64,000 nucleotides of DNA from Curtobacterium sp. 9128 (GCF_900086645.1 NZ_LT576451.1:2232001-2296000), one strand, 5' to 3'; numbered from the stretch's first letter, positions 51,361-60,784 are shown. Notes: generated from the letters alone by a model not told the origin. A program made the numbers and translations.

Positions 51361-52767
51361 TCAGGACGCCGCGGCCGGCTCGGACGACCCCCGTGCCGCG
51401 CGGTCCACCCGCGCGAGCGACCGGTCCACCAGGGTGATGACGAGGAACAGTGCCGCCGTCCCCGCCATGAACCACGCCAGGTCGTGGAGTCCCGCGTCCG
51501 TCGTCCCGTGGTGGAAGAACGCCCCGCTGGCCGACGACGCGATCATCGCGCCGAGGTACATGAACGTCCGGAGGAGCCCCGCGGAGGCACCCACGCGCGC
51601 GGGGTCCGCCTGGTGGTAGAGCGTGTTCTGCACGGCCAGGTTCACGAGCCCCTGCGGGATGCCGAGCACGATCGCGACGACGAGCAGCAGCGCGATCGGC
51701 GAGCCGGACCCCGCGAACAGGACGACGACGCACCCGACCACCTGCGCGGCCGCACCGACCACGAGCTTGCCGCGGATCTCCGGACGTCGGCCGGTGAGCG
51801 TCGCGACCAGGATCCCGGTCGCGAACGTCGGCAGCAGGACGAGCCCCGCCTGCGACGGGGAGAGACCGCGACCGCCTTCGAGCCACTGCGTGAACCCGTA
51901 GAGGAAGCAGTACGACACCGTGGCCGCCAGCACGCCGCGGGCGTAGGTGACGAGCAACGGCACGTTGCCGGCGAAGACCCGCACGTCGATGAACGGGTCG
52001 GGCGCGCGCAGGGAGCGCCACGCGAAGGCGGCGCCGAACAGCACGGCGAGCCCGAGCAGCCAGAGCGTCTCGACACCGATCGACATGAGGAAGAGCAGGA
52101 GCGCGACGAGCGTGCCGGCGAACAGCACGATGCCGAGCAGGTCGATCCGGAGCCGGCCGGCACCAGGGGTCGCGGGCACCGTGCGCGGCAGGACCAGCGC
52201 CCCGAGCACCAGGCACGCGACCGCGAGCGGGATGTTCACCGCGAACGTCGCACGCCACCCACCGAGCCCGATCAAGAGCCCGCCGAGTGTCGGCCCGATG
52301 ACCGCGATGGTCTGCGTCGCGACGGACAGCGCCGTGAGCACACCGGCGGGGGAGGCGATCCCGGTCCGGTCCGCCTCCGAGCGGATCAGGTACATCGACG
52401 CCGGGTAGCCCGCGCAGGTGCCGAACCCCAGGACGACGCGCGCGGCGATGAGGACCCCGAGGTTCGGCGCGAACACGCCCAGCACGCCCGCGATGCCGGT
52501 GAGTGCCGCTCCGATCAGGAACAGCCGTCGCGGCCCGAAGGTGTCCACGAGCCGTCCGACGAGCGGCTGTCCGATGCTCGTCGCGAGGTAGAGCGCCGAC
52601 ACGAGCCACGCCGTCTGCGACGGGGGAGCGCCGAACGCCGACGCGATGGGCACGAGGGCGACGGCGATGATCGAGGAGTTGATCGGGTTGAGGATCGACC
52701 CGAGCATCATCGGTGCGAGCAGCCGCCGGTCGAACCGGTCGGTGCGCGCGGCAGTGCTGGCGGACAT
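51361..52767 (-). CDS. MFS transporter, DHA2-like drug/proton antiporter
   Basis: A 468-residue membrane protein with about 12-14 helices. The first helices contain NPINSSIIAVALVPIASAFG and WLVSALYLATSIGQPLVGRL, and the loop GPRRLFLIGA is motif A; motif C-like GPTLGGLLIGLGGWRATFAV follows. Such DHA2-type proteins export drugs or hydrophobic metabolites. It is monocistronic and divergent from nothing regulatory; the start ATG 52767 lies 53 bp from the stop of the siderophore-interacting gene on the same strand. Confidence 0.9.
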   Translation of the reverse strand: MSASTAARTDRFDRRLLAPMMLGSILNPINSSIIAVALVPIASAFGAPPSQTAWLVSALYLATSIGQPLVGRLVDTFGPRRLFLIGAALTGIAGVLGVFAPNLGVLIAARVVLGFGTCAGYPASMYLIRSEADRTGIASPAGVLTALSVATQTIAVIGPTLGGLLIGLGGWRATFAVNIPLAVACLVLGALVLPRTVPATPGAGRLRIDLLGIVLFAGTLVALLLFLMSIGVETLWLLGLAVLFGAAFAWRSLRAPDPFIDVRVFAGNVPLLVTYARGVLAATVSYCFLYGFTQWLEGGRGLSPSQAGLVLLPTFATGILVATLTGRRPEIRGKLVVGAAAQVVGCVVVLFAGSGSPIALLLVVAIVLGIPQGLVNLAVQNTLYHQADPARVGASAGLLRTFMYLGAMIASSASGAFFHHGTTDAGLHDLAWFMAGTAALFLVITLVDRSLARVDRAARGSSEPAAAS

Positions 52768-52820
52768 GCCGCCACCGTACGCTCCTCAGCGCTGTTGTAC
52801 AACCATGCTGTACAACAGGA

Positions 52821-53660
52821 TCAGTCGAAGATCACGCCGATCGGCTCGCGCTTCTCCTCCTGGAAGCGGTCCTCCGCGCGGCCGAGCGCCCAGTACGCCG
52901 ACAGGGACATGTCCGACTTCTCGAGTTCCCACTCGTCCTGCAGGAGTCGACGGATCGCCTTCATCGCGGTCCGCTCGCCGTGCGCGAAGACCTGGACCGG
53001 ACGGGAGGCTCGTGGCAGCTTCCTGGCTTCGTCCAGCAGGAGCGTGCCCGGCTCGGCGCCGGCGGCGTCGCGGTACAGCCAGCGGAGTGCGATCCCCGCA
53101 GGGTGCGGGATGTCCTGCTCGTCGTCGGGGCCGGCGATCTCGACCAGGGCGACACCGGTCGCGGAGTCGTCCATCGCCTCCAGTGCCGACGCGATCGCGG
53201 GCAGTGCGCTGTCGTCACCGAGCAGCACGTGCGCGACGGCCGGATCGGTGCTCGGTGCGTAGCCGCCGCCCGGGCCGGACAGTGCGAGCGTGTCGCCCGG
53301 TTCCGCCGCGGCCGCCCACGGACCGGCGAGTCCCTCGTCGCCGTGCACCACGAAGTCGATGGCGATCGTGCGGGCATCATGGTCGATCGCCCGGACCGTG
53401 TACGTGCGGCGTGCCGGACGGTCCTGCTTCGGGAGGGTCTCGCGCAGTGCCTCGAGGTCGTACGGCGGCTGCAGCCCGAGCGACGGCTTCGCGAGCAGGA
53501 GCTTCACGTACTTGTCCGTGGTCTCGAGGCGTTCGGGGTCGGCCGCGTGGACGAAGTCCTCGAACGCGGGGCCGCCGAGGTGGACCCGGACCATGTGCGG
53601 CGAGAGGCGCTCGGTGCGCTCGACGACGAAGACGTGCTGGGGGCGGTTCGGTTTGCTCAT
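52821..53660 (-). CDS. Siderophore-interacting protein (NAD(P)H ferric reductase)
   Basis: A 279-residue FAD-dependent ferric-siderophore reductase. RRTYTVRAID is the FAD-binding RxYTxR motif near residue 81. HVLLGDDSALPAIASALEAM is the NAD(P)H-binding entry. It releases iron from imported siderophores in the cytoplasm. ATG 53660 follows GAGAGGAAG. It is divergent from heme oxygenase and shares an iron box with it. RKLPRASRPVQVFAHGE is encoded across a half copy of the dispersed GGACGGGAGGC motif. Confidence 0.92.
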   Translation of the reverse strand: MSKPNRPQHVFVVERTERLSPHMVRVHLGGPAFEDFVHAADPERLETTDKYVKLLLAKPSLGLQPPYDLEALRETLPKQDRPARRTYTVRAIDHDARTIAIDFVVHGDEGLAGPWAAAAEPGDTLALSGPGGGYAPSTDPAVAHVLLGDDSALPAIASALEAMDDSATGVALVEIAGPDDEQDIPHPAGIALRWLYRDAAGAEPGTLLLDEARKLPRASRPVQVFAHGERTAMKAIRRLLQDEWELEKSDMSLSAYWALGRAEDRFQEEKREPIGVIFD

Positions 53661-53715
53661 CGTGGTGGAGCTTCCTCTCGGGGGATCGCAATCGCCTGGA
53701 AGTCCGACGGAGTGC

Positions 53716-53749
53716 TTGACGTCCGGCTCAGTAAGGTTAGCCTTACCTC
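53716..53749 (+). promoter_or_regulatory. Iron-regulated promoter with DtxR/IdeR box
   Basis: TAAGGTTAGCCTTACC at 53732-53747 is a near-consensus DtxR/IdeR iron box. TTGACG at 53716-53721 is a -35 and TAGCCT at 53738-53743 a -10 (16-bp spacing), so the repressor would cover the -10 box. The -10 is 6 nt before ATG 53750, implying a leaderless heme-oxygenase mRNA. The siderophore-interacting gene starts 72 bp away on the other strand and may share the box. Confidence 0.85.
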
Positions 53750-54415
53750 ATGGACAGTCCCGTCATCCCGTTCTCCGAGCTGCTGCGGAAGCGTACCCGT
53801 CGCTCGCACGGCTCCTCGGCGGGGAACGGCTTCATGGACGACCTGCTCGGCGGGAAGTGCGACGTCGCCGACTACGCCGCGCTGCTCGGACAGTACTCGT
53901 TCGTCTACGACGCCCTCGAACGTGCCGCCGCGCGCATGGCCGACCACCCCGTCGCGAGTCCGTTCGTCACCACGCAGCTGACCCGGATGCCCGCGATCCG
54001 ATCGGACCTCGAGTACCTCATCGGCTCGGACTGGTCCGAGCTGGTCTGTCCGCTGCCGGCGACGACCGCCTACGTGCGACGGCTCAACGAGGTCGCCGCC
54101 GAGTGGCCGGGTGGGTTCGTCGCGCACCACTACACGCGGTACCTCGGCGACCTGTCCGGCGGGCAGATGATCGGCCGGATGCTCTCCGAGCAGTTCGGGT
54201 TCGACACGAACGGCGTGCTGTTCTACATCTTCGACCAGGTCGCCGACCCCGCCGCGTTCAAGGACACCTACCGCGGCCAGCTCGACGCCGCGCCGTGGGA
54301 CGACGACGAGCGCGAGCGGGTGATCGCCGAGGTCGAGCTCGCGTACGAGCTCAACAACGGACTCCTCGCGGAGCTCGATGCCGGTCGCGGCCCGGACGTG
54401 GCGGTGACCGCGTGA
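53750..54415 (+). CDS. Biliverdin-producing heme oxygenase
   Basis: A 221-residue heme oxygenase. The proximal-His region lies at the N-terminus (RTRRSHGSSAGNGFMDDLL; the family uses a His about 20 residues in). The distal helix is TRYLGDLSGGQMIGRMLSEQ, with the flexible GDLSGG motif. It opens heme to biliverdin, CO and free iron. An iron-repressed promoter precedes it, so it is a heme-iron acquisition enzyme. The GTGA overlap couples it to the DUF2470 gene. Confidence 0.93.
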   Translation: MDSPVIPFSELLRKRTRRSHGSSAGNGFMDDLLGGKCDVADYAALLGQYSFVYDALERAAARMADHPVASPFVTTQLTRMPAIRSDLEYLIGSDWSELVCPLPATTAYVRRLNEVAAEWPGGFVAHHYTRYLGDLSGGQMIGRMLSEQFGFDTNGVLFYIFDQVADPAAFKDTYRGQLDAAPWDDDERERVIAEVELAYELNNGLLAELDAGRGPDVAVTA

Positions 54416-54717
54416 GCGCCGGCGCCTCCGAGCCCTTCGACGACGATGCCCGAGCGGCGATCCTGCACCACATGAACGGCGACCACGCCGGCGACAACCT
54501 GGTGATCGTCCGGGCGAACGGTGCCGCCACCGCCGTCGCCGCCACGATGACCGAGATCGACGCCATCGCCGGGGTGTGGATCGCCCAGCTCGACGACGGC
54601 GACGTGGAACAGGTCATCGTGCCGTGGACGACGCCGCTCACCGACCGTCGGTCCGCCCGTGTGCAGATCGTCGAGGTGCACACCGCCGCGCAGGCGCAGC
54701 TCTCCGAGCCGAGCTAG
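54412..54717 (+). CDS. DUF2470 (heme-utilisation-associated) protein
   Basis: A 101-residue protein with AAILHHMNGDHAGDNLVIVR near residue 15, the HMNxDH signature of DUF2470, as found in the C-terminal heme-binding domain of HugZ/HutZ-type proteins. GTG 54412 sits in a GTGA overlap with the heme oxygenase stop. Coupling suggests that it binds heme or its products together with the oxygenase. Confidence 0.88.
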   Translation: MSAGASEPFDDDARAAILHHMNGDHAGDNLVIVRANGAATAVAATMTEIDAIAGVWIAQLDDGDVEQVIVPWTTPLTDRRSARVQIVEVHTAAQAQLSEPS

Positions 54718-54786
54718 CCGCCAGGGGTCCCGCCGCCGCCGTCCCGCTGCGACGCCGCTGTCCCGCTGAGACGCCGCCGTCCCGCT

Positions 54787-54814
54787 GAGACGCCGCCGGA
54801 ATCCGCGGCGTCTC
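54787..54814. terminator. Bidirectional hairpin plus 19-bp tandem repeats
   Basis: GAGACGCCGC (54787-54796) pairs with GCGGCGTCTC (54805-54814) around an 8-nt loop. Just upstream (about 54735-54790) three copies of a ~19-bp unit containing GTCCCGCTGAGACGCC stand in tandem, the last forming the left arm. It lies between the convergent DUF2470 and BCCT genes. Confidence 0.7.
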
Positions 54815-54849
54815 GCGGACCCGAACGTGTCTCGACGAGTGCGCGGCGC

Positions 54850-56586
54850 CTACCGTCGGATGCGCCGCGCCAGCTTCTGGATCGGGCCGGTCCGGGGTGC
54901 GCGCTCGGACGGGTCCTCGACCTCCTGCTGGTAGAAGTCCGCGAAGTCGACCATCATCGCCCGGCGCTCCGCGCGCAGGTACGCCCGACGCTCGCGGGTG
55001 AACGCGACGACGGTCGACCAGCACATCAGCACCATCACGACGCTGAACGGCAGTGCCGTGGTGATCGCGGCCGTCTTCAGCGCGTTCAACCCGCCGGCGA
55101 GCAGCAGCGCGACGGCGACGAGCGCCGTGACCCCGGCGAAGAACACCCGGATCCAGTTCTTCGGCTCGATCTGTCCGCCGGTCGCGATCATGCCCATCAC
55201 GAGTGCCCCCGAGTCCGCAGAGGTCACGAAGAACACCCCGATCAGGACGATCGCGCCGATGACGAGCACCGACCCGGCCGGCAGGTCCCCGAGCATCTGG
55301 AAGAGCACCTGCTCGACGTTCACGGTCCCGCCGGCGCCGAGGAGGTCCCCGTTCCCGTTGAGCTGGTCCCACAGCGCGGTCCCGCCCATGATCGAGAACC
55401 AGAGGAAGGTCAGCAGGGTCGGGACGAAGAGCACGCCGAGGACGAACTGTCGCACGGTCCGACCGCGGGAGATCCGGGCGATGAAGATCCCCACGAACGG
55501 GGCCCACGACATCCACCAGCCCCAGTAGAACGTCGTCCAAGCGCCCTGCCACTCCTGCCCGGCCTTGCCCGCGAAGGCACTCGTGTCGAACGCGAGCCCG
55601 ACGAAGCCCTGCAGGTACTGCCCGATCGACTGCACGAACTCGCCGAGCAGGAACTGGGTCGGCCCGAAGACGAGCACGACGAGGAGCAGTGCTGCGGCGA
55701 GCAGCAGGTTGATGTTCGACAGGTACTTCATGCCCTTGCCGACGCCGCTCAGGAGCGACCCGATGGCGATCAGCGTGACGACGACGATCAGCACGATCTG
55801 CAGGCCGCGGGTGTTCGCCGCGATGTCCGTGTAGTCGAGTCCTGCACCGATCTGCAGGACACCGAGGCCGAGGGACGTCGCGACGCCGAACAGCGTCCCG
55901 ACGAGGGCGACCACGTCGATGAGGTTCCCCCAGCCGCCCGTCACCCGCTTGCCGAGGAGCGGCTCGAGCGCCCAGCGGATGGACACCGGGCGACCGCGGC
56001 GGTGGATCGCGTAGGCGAGCGCGAGCCCGACGACGACGTAGATCGCCCATGCGTGCAGGCCCCAGTGCAGGAACGTCTGGGACATCGCGCGCTGGGCGAG
56101 CTGCTCGTCGCTCCCGGTGACGCCTGGCCTGGGGGAGGCGTAGTGGCTGAGCGGCTCGGCGACGCCGTAGAAGACGAGACCGATGCCCATCCCGGCGGCG
56201 AACAGCAGCGCGAGCCAGGACATCGTGGAGAACTCGGGCGCTTCGTCGTCCTTGCCCAGCACGATGTCGCCGAACCGGCTGAACCCGATCCAGATCGCGA
56301 ACAGGACGAACCCCGCGGCGACGATGACGTAGTACCAGCCGAAGTCGCGGACGATCGCGTCCTGCACCGTGGCGAAGACGGCCTCGGTCTGCTTCGGCGC
56401 GATGAGTGCGACGACGACGAACGCCAGCACCAGGCCGGCTGCCGGCCAGAACACCCAGCGCTTGACGGGCGGCTCCCGTCCGTCGTCGCCCTCCAGGACA
56501 GGAGGCTCGTCGTGCGCCACCTGGGCAGCCCCCGTCTCGTCGAGGGCCGCTTCGGCGCCCTCGGCCGGTTCCGCAGTGTCGCTCAC
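54850..56586 (-). CDS. BCCT-family osmoprotectant transporter (glycine betaine/choline type)
   Basis: A 578-residue transporter with 12 helices. The BCCT signature is FYWGWWMSWAPFVGIFIARI, and MGIGLVFYGVAEPLSHYASP (G-x-G region of helix 3) precedes it. It imports betaine-like osmolytes with Na+ or H+. The start is GTG 56586; the upstream part of the frame is antisense and Arg-rich. The acidic N-terminal cytoplasmic tail (VLEGDDGREPPVKRW) is partly encoded by a GGACAGGAGGC-like element. It is divergent from ppc. Confidence 0.9.
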   Translation of the reverse strand: MSDTAEPAEGAEAALDETGAAQVAHDEPPVLEGDDGREPPVKRWVFWPAAGLVLAFVVVALIAPKQTEAVFATVQDAIVRDFGWYYVIVAAGFVLFAIWIGFSRFGDIVLGKDDEAPEFSTMSWLALLFAAGMGIGLVFYGVAEPLSHYASPRPGVTGSDEQLAQRAMSQTFLHWGLHAWAIYVVVGLALAYAIHRRGRPVSIRWALEPLLGKRVTGGWGNLIDVVALVGTLFGVATSLGLGVLQIGAGLDYTDIAANTRGLQIVLIVVVTLIAIGSLLSGVGKGMKYLSNINLLLAAALLLVVLVFGPTQFLLGEFVQSIGQYLQGFVGLAFDTSAFAGKAGQEWQGAWTTFYWGWWMSWAPFVGIFIARISRGRTVRQFVLGVLFVPTLLTFLWFSIMGGTALWDQLNGNGDLLGAGGTVNVEQVLFQMLGDLPAGSVLVIGAIVLIGVFFVTSADSGALVMGMIATGGQIEPKNWIRVFFAGVTALVAVALLLAGGLNALKTAAITTALPFSVVMVLMCWSTVVAFTRERRAYLRAERRAMMVDFADFYQQEVEDPSERAPRTGPIQKLARRIRR

Positions 56587-56738
56587 ACCCCCGGATTCTA
56601 CGAACGGACCCCGACGTGCGTCCGGATGCGATGCGAATCCACGCCGCCCGTCCGGACGGTCGTCGTCACCGGAGCCCGGCTGCCGATACGCTGCTCTGGA
56701 CCCGGAAGCGGTATACCGGGCCGACCCGAAAGGACGAG

Positions 56739-59396
56739 ATGACGGCGATCGACGGATCGACGCGCTTCGGGAGCGCGCGCGACGATGTGAGCGGAGCGGT
56801 CGACAGCGACCTGCGTTCGGATGTCCGCTACCTCGGCAAGCTGCTCGGGCGGGTGCTGCGCGAGAGCGGCGGCGACGACCTGCTGCGCGACGTCGAGGCC
56901 CTGCGTGCCGCGGTGATCGAGGCGTACGAGGGCTCCGACGCGGACGGCGCGGCACGTGCCGAGGCGGTCGTGTCCGGACTCTCGGCGGAACGCGCCGAAG
57001 AGGTCGCACGTGCCTTCACCACCTACTTCCACCTGACGAACCTGGCCGAGGAGCACCACCGTGTGCGCGTGCTCCGGCTGCGCGGGGACGACGGCGGTGT
57101 CGCGGGGGACTCGTTCCCCGCGACGTACGCCCAGCTCGTCGACGAGGTCGGCGCCGAGCAGGCGGCCACGCGACTCGACGCGCTCCGCTTCCACCCGGTC
57201 CTGACCGCGCACCCGACGGAGGCGCGGCGTCGCGCGGTGACCACGGCCGTCCGCCGCATCACGGACCTCATCGACGAGCGCGACCGGGCGAAGAACTCGA
57301 CGGCGCTCGTGGAGAACGAACGGCGGCTGCTCGAGGAGATCACGAACCTCCTCCGCACGTCCCCGCTCCGCACCACCCGGCCGACCCCGCTCGACGAGGT
57401 CCGCACGGCGATGAGCGTGTTCGACCAGACGCTGTTCGAGATCGTCCCGCAGGTCTACCGCCTGCTCGACGACCGGCTCCAGGGTGACGCCGCTGGCAGC
57501 GCTCCGGCCAAGGCCCCGGCGTTCGTCCGGTTCGGCACGTGGATCGGCGGCGACCGCGACGGCAATCCGCACGTCACGGCCGACGTGACCCGGCAGGCGG
57601 CCGAGATCGCGGCGGAGCACATCCTGCTCGGCCTGATGCGCGCGGCGACCCGCATCGGCAGCACCCTGACCCTCGACAGCAGCGAGACCCCGGCGGACGC
57701 CGGACTGACCGCGCTCGTGGCGGCGCAGGAGACCCTCGACCCCGGCATCGCCGAGCGCATCGGGATCCGCGCGCCGAACGAGACGCACCGCCGTGCGCTG
57801 CTCTTCACCGCCGCTCGGATCGACGCGACCCGTCGTGGCGACGCCGCGCTCGCGTACGACGGACCAGAGGCGTTCCTCGCGGACCTCCGCACCATCCAGG
57901 CATCGCTCGTCGCGGCCGGCGCAGCGCGTCCCGCGTACGGCGAGCTGCAGAACCTCATCTGGCAGGTCGAGACCTTCGGGTTCCACCTCGCCGAGCTCGA
58001 GGTCCGGCAGCACTCGCAGGTGCACCGGAACGCCCTCGCCGAGATCCGTGCAGGTGGCGAGCTCAGCGAGACGACCGAAGAGGTCCTCGCCGTCTTCCGG
58101 ACCATCGCGGACCTGCAGCGTCGGTACGGCGTGCGCGCCTCCAACCGGTACATCGTGTCGTTCACGCAGTCGGCGGAGGACCTGGCGAACGTCCACGAAC
58201 TCGCCGCCGCCGCGCTCGGGTCCGCCGAGGCGGCGCCGGTGCTCGACGTCATCCCGCTGTTCGAGACGTTCGCCGACCTGCACGCGAGCGTCGGCATCCT
58301 CGACGAGGCCGTCCGGACCGAGGCGTTCCAGCGACGCCTCGCCGCGACCGGTCGCAAGCTCGAGGTCATGCTCGGGTACTCGGACTCGTCGAAGGACGTC
58401 GGCCCCGTGTCGGCGAACCTGGCGCTCTACGACGCGCAGGCGAAGATCGCCGAGTGGGCCAGGCAGAACGACGTCGAGCTCACCCTGTTCCACGGACGCG
58501 GCGGGTCGCTCGGCCGCGGTGGCGGTCCCGCGAACGAGGCCGTGCTCGCTCAGCCACCAGGGTCCATCGACGGCCGGCTGAAGCTCACCGAACAGGGTGA
58601 GGTCATCTTCGCCCAGTACGGCGACCAGGACATCGCCGCCCGGCACCTCGAGCAGATGGCCTCCGCGACGCTGTTCGCGTCGTCGCCGTCGAACGAGGCG
58701 CTCACCGAGGCCGCTGCTGATCGGTTCGCCGACCTCGCCCAGCAGCTCGACGACGTCTCCCGCGACGCCTTCTACGACCTCGTGAAGGCCGACGGGTTCG
58801 CGCCGTGGTTCGCCACGGTGACCCCGATGGAGGAGATCGGGCTGCTGCCGCTCGGATCCCGTCCGGCGCGCCGTGGACTGTCGGTCGAGTCGCTCGAGGA
58901 CCTCCGCGCCATCCCGTGGGTCTTCTCGTGGACGCAGGCCCGGATCAACCTCGCCGGCTGGTACGGCCTCGGGTCCGCGCTCCAGGCGGTGGGCGACGAG
59001 GAACTCCTCCGCACCGCCTACGCCGAGTGGCCGCTCTTCGGCGCGATGATCAAGAACGTCGAGATGTCGCTCGCGAAGACGGACGAGCACATCGCCCGCC
59101 GATACCTCGAGCTGGCCGACCGCGACGACCTCGCGGCGAAGGTGCTCGACGAGATGCTCCGCACGCGGGAGTGGGTGCTCCGGGTCTCCGGCGGTGCCGA
59201 CGTGCTCGAGGACCGTCCGGTGCTCGCCCGCGCCGTGCGACTCCGCAGCCCGTACGTCGACGCCCTGTCCCACCTGCAGCTCCGCGCGCTGCGTGCGATC
59301 CGCAGCACCGGCAGCACCGATCCGGCCGATGCCGACCACCGGCTGCTGCTCCTGACGGTCAACGGGATCGCCGCCGGCCTGCAGAACACGGGCTGA
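56739..59396 (+). CDS. ppc: Phosphoenolpyruvate carboxylase
   Basis: An 885-residue enzyme that carboxylates PEP to oxaloacetate for anaplerosis. VLTAHPTEARRRAV holds the first catalytic His, GRGGSLGRGGGPANEAVL the glycine-rich active-site loop, and LLLLTVNGIAAGLQNTG the family C-terminus. KYGDQDI-like FAQYGDQDIAAR and VMLGYSDSSKDVG are also present. ATG 56739 is preceded by GAAAGGA. The upstream extension to 56616 has no ribosome site. It ends before a strong hairpin. Confidence 0.97.
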   Translation: MTAIDGSTRFGSARDDVSGAVDSDLRSDVRYLGKLLGRVLRESGGDDLLRDVEALRAAVIEAYEGSDADGAARAEAVVSGLSAERAEEVARAFTTYFHLTNLAEEHHRVRVLRLRGDDGGVAGDSFPATYAQLVDEVGAEQAATRLDALRFHPVLTAHPTEARRRAVTTAVRRITDLIDERDRAKNSTALVENERRLLEEITNLLRTSPLRTTRPTPLDEVRTAMSVFDQTLFEIVPQVYRLLDDRLQGDAAGSAPAKAPAFVRFGTWIGGDRDGNPHVTADVTRQAAEIAAEHILLGLMRAATRIGSTLTLDSSETPADAGLTALVAAQETLDPGIAERIGIRAPNETHRRALLFTAARIDATRRGDAALAYDGPEAFLADLRTIQASLVAAGAARPAYGELQNLIWQVETFGFHLAELEVRQHSQVHRNALAEIRAGGELSETTEEVLAVFRTIADLQRRYGVRASNRYIVSFTQSAEDLANVHELAAAALGSAEAAPVLDVIPLFETFADLHASVGILDEAVRTEAFQRRLAATGRKLEVMLGYSDSSKDVGPVSANLALYDAQAKIAEWARQNDVELTLFHGRGGSLGRGGGPANEAVLAQPPGSIDGRLKLTEQGEVIFAQYGDQDIAARHLEQMASATLFASSPSNEALTEAAADRFADLAQQLDDVSRDAFYDLVKADGFAPWFATVTPMEEIGLLPLGSRPARRGLSVESLEDLRAIPWVFSWTQARINLAGWYGLGSALQAVGDEELLRTAYAEWPLFGAMIKNVEMSLAKTDEHIARRYLELADRDDLAAKVLDEMLRTREWVLRVSGGADVLEDRPVLARAVRLRSPYVDALSHLQLRALRAIRSTGSTDPADADHRLLLLTVNGIAAGLQNTG

Positions 59397-59409
59397 CCCC
59401 CGAACGCAC

Positions 59410-59462
59410 CGGTCTGGAGGCCCGGTGCCGGTCCACGTGACCGGCACCGGGCCTCCCGACCG
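59410..59462 (+). terminator. Hairpin terminator after ppc
   Basis: A 24-bp stem with one mismatch (left arm 59410-59433, right arm 59439-59462) and a 5-nt loop (CACGT). The arms contain GGTCTGGAGGCCCGG and its complement, a further variant of the dispersed hairpin. It starts 14 bp after the ppc stop codon. Confidence 0.8.
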
Positions 59463-59506
59463 CCACCGGCTGTCGAATCGATTCGGTCCGGGGTAGCGTT
59501 GCGCGG

Positions 59507-60709
59507 GTGACGACGGAGCGCATGCGGACCCGGACCATCCCGACGACCCTGCCGCCGATCGTCCCGCTGGCCCTCATCGTCGGTGTCTCGCCGTTCGCGA
59601 CGGACATGTACATCCCCGCGTTGCCGGCGATCGCCCGCGACCTCGGGACCACGCCGAGCGCCGTGCAGCTCTCCCTGACCGCCTTCCTCGTCGCGTTCGC
59701 GGTCGGTCAGCTGCTCGCCGGCCCGGTCAGCGACGGCATCGGTCGCCGGCCGATGCTCCTCTGGGGCACCGCGCTCTTCGCCGTCGCCTCGCTCGGGTGC
59801 GCCCTCGCGCCCGACGTCGTCACGCTCGTCGTCGCCCGGGTCGTGGAGGGCCTCGCCGGAGCCGCCGCTGCCGTGGCCGGGCGGGCGATGGTGTCCGACG
59901 TGACCGACGGGGCGGTCATGGCGAAGGTGTTCGGCACCCTCGCGGCGATCAACGCGATCGGGCCGGTCGTGGCGCCGCTCGTCGGGGGAGCGGTCCTGAC
60001 GGTCGGCACCTGGCGCGTGATGTTCGTCGTGCTCGCGGTCCTCGGCGCGGTGTTCTTCGCGATGGTGGTGGCCCGGTTGCCCGAGACCCTCCGCCCGGAG
60101 GCACGCGGTGGTATCGGCCTCGGCGCGAACTGGCAGCGGATGCGCGAGCTCCTGGCGATCCCGCGGTTCCGCGCCTACCTGCTCTCCGGGGTGCTCTCGA
60201 CGATCGGCTTCTTCGCGTACATCGCGACGAGTTCGTTCGTGTTCCAGACGCAGTTCGGGTTCTCGGAGGGGCTGTACACGATCGTGTTCGCCACGAACGC
60301 GACGATGATGATCATCACGACCCTCGTGTTCCGACGGGTCGTCGGGCGCTTCTCCGAGGACGGCCTGCTCACGTTCGGGCTCGTCGTCGGGACGATCGGT
60401 GGGGCCGGGGTGCTGGCCTCGGCGCTGCTCGGCCTCGGTCCCGTCCCGGTCTGGTGTTCGCTCGCCGTGGTGACGGGTGCATGGGGGTTCGTCCTGCCGG
60501 CCGCGATGACCCGCACGCAGCACGTCGGCGCCGCGCACCCGGGGACGGCCGCGGCGCTCCAGGGCGGACTGTCGTTCGGGCTCGGTGGCCTCGGAACGCC
60601 ACTCGCGGGGGTGCTCGGCGGGACCGCGCTCGCGATGGGTGCGGTCATGGTCGTGCTGATGGCAGCGGCGGTGGTCGTGCAGACGGTGGCGACACGGAGA
60701 ACTCGCTGA
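59507..60709 (+). CDS. Bcr/CflA-family drug efflux MFS transporter
   Basis: A 400-residue MFS protein with 12 helices. The N-terminal SPFATDMYIPALPAIARDLG motif is diagnostic of the Bcr/CflA group, and GPVSDGIGRRPMLLWG is motif A. It exports bicyclomycin- or chloramphenicol-like drugs or sulfur amino acids in known members. TAGCGT (59494-59499) lies 7 nt before GTG 59507 (leaderless). Confidence 0.92.
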   Translation: MTTERMRTRTIPTTLPPIVPLALIVGVSPFATDMYIPALPAIARDLGTTPSAVQLSLTAFLVAFAVGQLLAGPVSDGIGRRPMLLWGTALFAVASLGCALAPDVVTLVVARVVEGLAGAAAAVAGRAMVSDVTDGAVMAKVFGTLAAINAIGPVVAPLVGGAVLTVGTWRVMFVVLAVLGAVFFAMVVARLPETLRPEARGGIGLGANWQRMRELLAIPRFRAYLLSGVLSTIGFFAYIATSSFVFQTQFGFSEGLYTIVFATNATMMIITTLVFRRVVGRFSEDGLLTFGLVVGTIGGAGVLASALLGLGPVPVWCSLAVVTGAWGFVLPAAMTRTQHVGAAHPGTAAALQGGLSFGLGGLGTPLAGVLGGTALAMGAVMVVLMAAAVVVQTVATRRTR

Positions 60710-60784
60710 CCGTACCGACGGTTGACGGAGTCGAACCGATAGGGTCCGTGGAGCACGCGCACCGACCTGAGGAGGACCACCGGC

